Source of the DNA: an uncultured Alphaproteobacteria bacterium
Lineage (GTDB): Bacteria; Pseudomonadota; Alphaproteobacteria; Methylaequorales; Methylaequoraceae
Assembly (NCBI GenBank): GCA_902536655.1
Contig: CACAYF010000001.1
Span: forward strand, 103,627 to 167,626
Direction of reading: 5' to 3'
Length of the DNA stretch: 64,000 nucleotides
Position 1 is the first letter of the stretch. Each line of letters begins with the position of its first letter. The notes under the pieces were generated by a model, which was not told the origin of the DNA, searched no databases, and was given only the letters and a program-made list of their open reading frames with translations. Of the stretch, positions 63,348-64,000 are shown piece by piece. The position numbers and the translations under genes are program-made.

Positions 63348-64000
63348 ATGGATGAAAAAAACGCATTTAATACAGACTTAGATCCTGAAGTAATAAAGGT
63401 CAGAGATAAAATAATTACCAAAATTGGAGACAAACCTCTTGAAGAAGTGAATTCCATAATTAAGAAATTATTAAATGAGAGTATGGATGAAGTCACTAGA
63501 TTAGGGGCTTTAGCTGCAAGATTGAAGATTATAAGATCAAAAATAGATCTTTTATACGAAAGAAAGGTTGAAATAAAGCCGAAGAAGCAAGAAAAGAAAA
63601 CCGAGGAAGAAAAAAATGAGGAAAAACCCAAAAAGTCAGAGGAAAAATGGATTAGGATAAAAATGTTAGTAGCAGGAGAGGTGAATGGAAAACAAATTGA
63701 CAAGGGTGTTATACTGGATGTTAAAGAAGAGGATGGAAAAAAACTTGTAGAATCAAAAAAAGCTGAAGTTGTTGAGGAAATTTCTGAAGGGGCTTCACCT
63801 ATGCAGAAGTCTGAAGATCCTAAAAAGGAACAAGAAATAAATAATGATAAAAAAGAGGGTTCAGAAACAAACGAAAAAAGCAACTCACCATTAAAACAAG
63901 ATTCGAATACTGAACAAGACTCAAATTTAAATAAAGAAACAAAACAAGTAAAAGAAGATTCAGAAGAAAACTCTAAATCAAAAAATCTTCTGGAGAAACA
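63348..64000 (+). CDS. Unrecognised Lys/Glu-rich protein divergent from flgB (3' cut by window)
   Basis: The frame is open from ATG 63348 to the window end (217 codons seen). An AAAGG lies 10 bases before the ATG. Residues 1-75 look like a compact helical domain (DPEVIKVRDKIITKIGDKPL, then SIIKKLLNESMDEVTRLGAL). A charged linker of Lys and Glu follows, then about 40 residues with strand-like hydrophobicity (WIRIKMLVAGEVNGKQIDKG, VILDVKEEDGKKLVESKKAE), then a long Lys/Glu/Ser/Asn low-complexity region. No signal peptide or membrane segment is seen. I do not recognise the family. Position suggests a flagellar accessory or regulatory role, which is inference only. The Ser/Phe-rich frame on the opposite strand is its antisense shadow. 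Confidence 0.75.
   Translation, partial: MDEKNAFNTDLDPEVIKVRDKIITKIGDKPLEEVNSIIKKLLNESMDEVTRLGALAARLKIIRSKIDLLYERKVEIKPKKQEKKTEEEKNEEKPKKSEEKWIRIKMLVAGEVNGKQIDKGVILDVKEEDGKKLVESKKAEVVEEISEGASPMQKSEDPKKEQEINNDKKEGSETNEKSNSPLKQDSNTEQDSNLNKETKQVKEDSEENSKSKNLLEK

Noticed and set aside
63272..63883. 203-codon Ser/Phe-rich open frame on the minus strand
   Set aside because: It is antisense to the Lys/Glu-rich plus-strand gene that runs off the window; GAA/AAA-rich coding produces TTC/TTT/TCT frames on the other strand, and it overlaps the flgB start.
1..64000. CRISPR arrays, insertion sequences, prophage or integron features
   Set aside because: No spaced direct repeats, transposase, integrase or phage genes were found, and gene order is conserved housekeeping throughout.

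Overview
The window is a compact, strongly AT-rich chromosomal segment of a streamlined alphaproteobacterium, most likely a marine planktonic one. The evidence is gene order known from that class (mlaE-mlaF-cvpA-purF-SDR; rpsF-rpsR-DUF2232-rplI-dnaB; lptG-lptD-surA-pdxA-rsmA; purM-DUF2066-hdaA; rnd-aspS; ruvX-pyrB-pyrC-plsY-topA-rnr-DUF983-rpmG), class-typical small families (DUF2794, aa3-type COX subunit IV, DUF983), mostly AAA/TTT-rich codons, and almost no intergenic DNA (largest gap 222 bp). It resembles SAR11-type genomes in base composition but carries flagellar rod and hook genes, so a flagellated streamlined lineage such as the HIMB59/AEGEAN-169 type is a guess, not a conclusion. No insertion sequence, prophage, CRISPR array or rRNA was seen. 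There is one tRNA, Ser(GCT).

Layout. 1-2.8 kb: tail of a FleQ-like sigma-54 activator, trhO, a MarC-family protein, a DUF1289-secreted-domain fusion and DUF2794. 2.8-7.7 kb: yfgM-like, bamB and der, running directly into a two-gene flavocytochrome c sulfide dehydrogenase (fccA/fccB). 7.7-16.8 kb (minus): SDR-purF-cvpA-mlaF-mlaE, dnaB, a Na+/Ca2+ exchanger, rplI, DUF2232, rpsR, rpsF. 16.9-21.8 kb (plus): fabD-fabG-acpP-fabF-mltG-gmk. 21.7-29.1 kb (minus): rsmA, pdxA, surA, lptD, lptG, lptF. 29.1-31.5 kb: pepA-holC-ndk. 31.5-33.2 kb (minus): a 40-codon COX subunit IV gene, purN and purM, the last apparently starting at ATT. 33.3-38 kb: DUF2066, hdaA, rnd, aspS, rpmG, DUF983. 38.3-46.8 kb (minus): a short RNase R, topA, plsY, a pyrC-like gene without the HxH motif, pyrB, a class III CoA-transferase, ruvX. 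46.9-50.1 kb: gatCAB and tRNA-Ser. 50.2-54.7 kb: a light and oxidant-stress cluster (MAPEG protein, class I photolyase, FeS-BCP-type photolyase lacking cluster ligands, DUF393, DUF2256, 1-Cys peroxiredoxin). 54.8-56.9 kb: a group IV decarboxylase and an EamA permease. 57.1-63.3 kb (minus): flgB-flgC-flgD-flgE-flgF with a 1278-residue hook protein. 63.3 kb to the end: a divergent, unrecognised Lys/Glu-rich gene running off the window.

How the parts connect. Most genes are housekeeping: envelope assembly (bamB, surA, lptDFG, mlaEF), fatty-acid and phospholipid synthesis (fabDGF, acpP, plsY), purine and pyrimidine synthesis, replication and its control (dnaB, holC, hdaA), and translation (GatCAB beside an AspRS that looks non-discriminating). 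The distinctive content is sulfide oxidation, photorepair with peroxide defence, and a flagellum with an unusually large hook subunit. Convergent genes repeatedly overlap at their 3' ends with no visible intrinsic terminators. I judged everything by eye; no database search or structure prediction was run.
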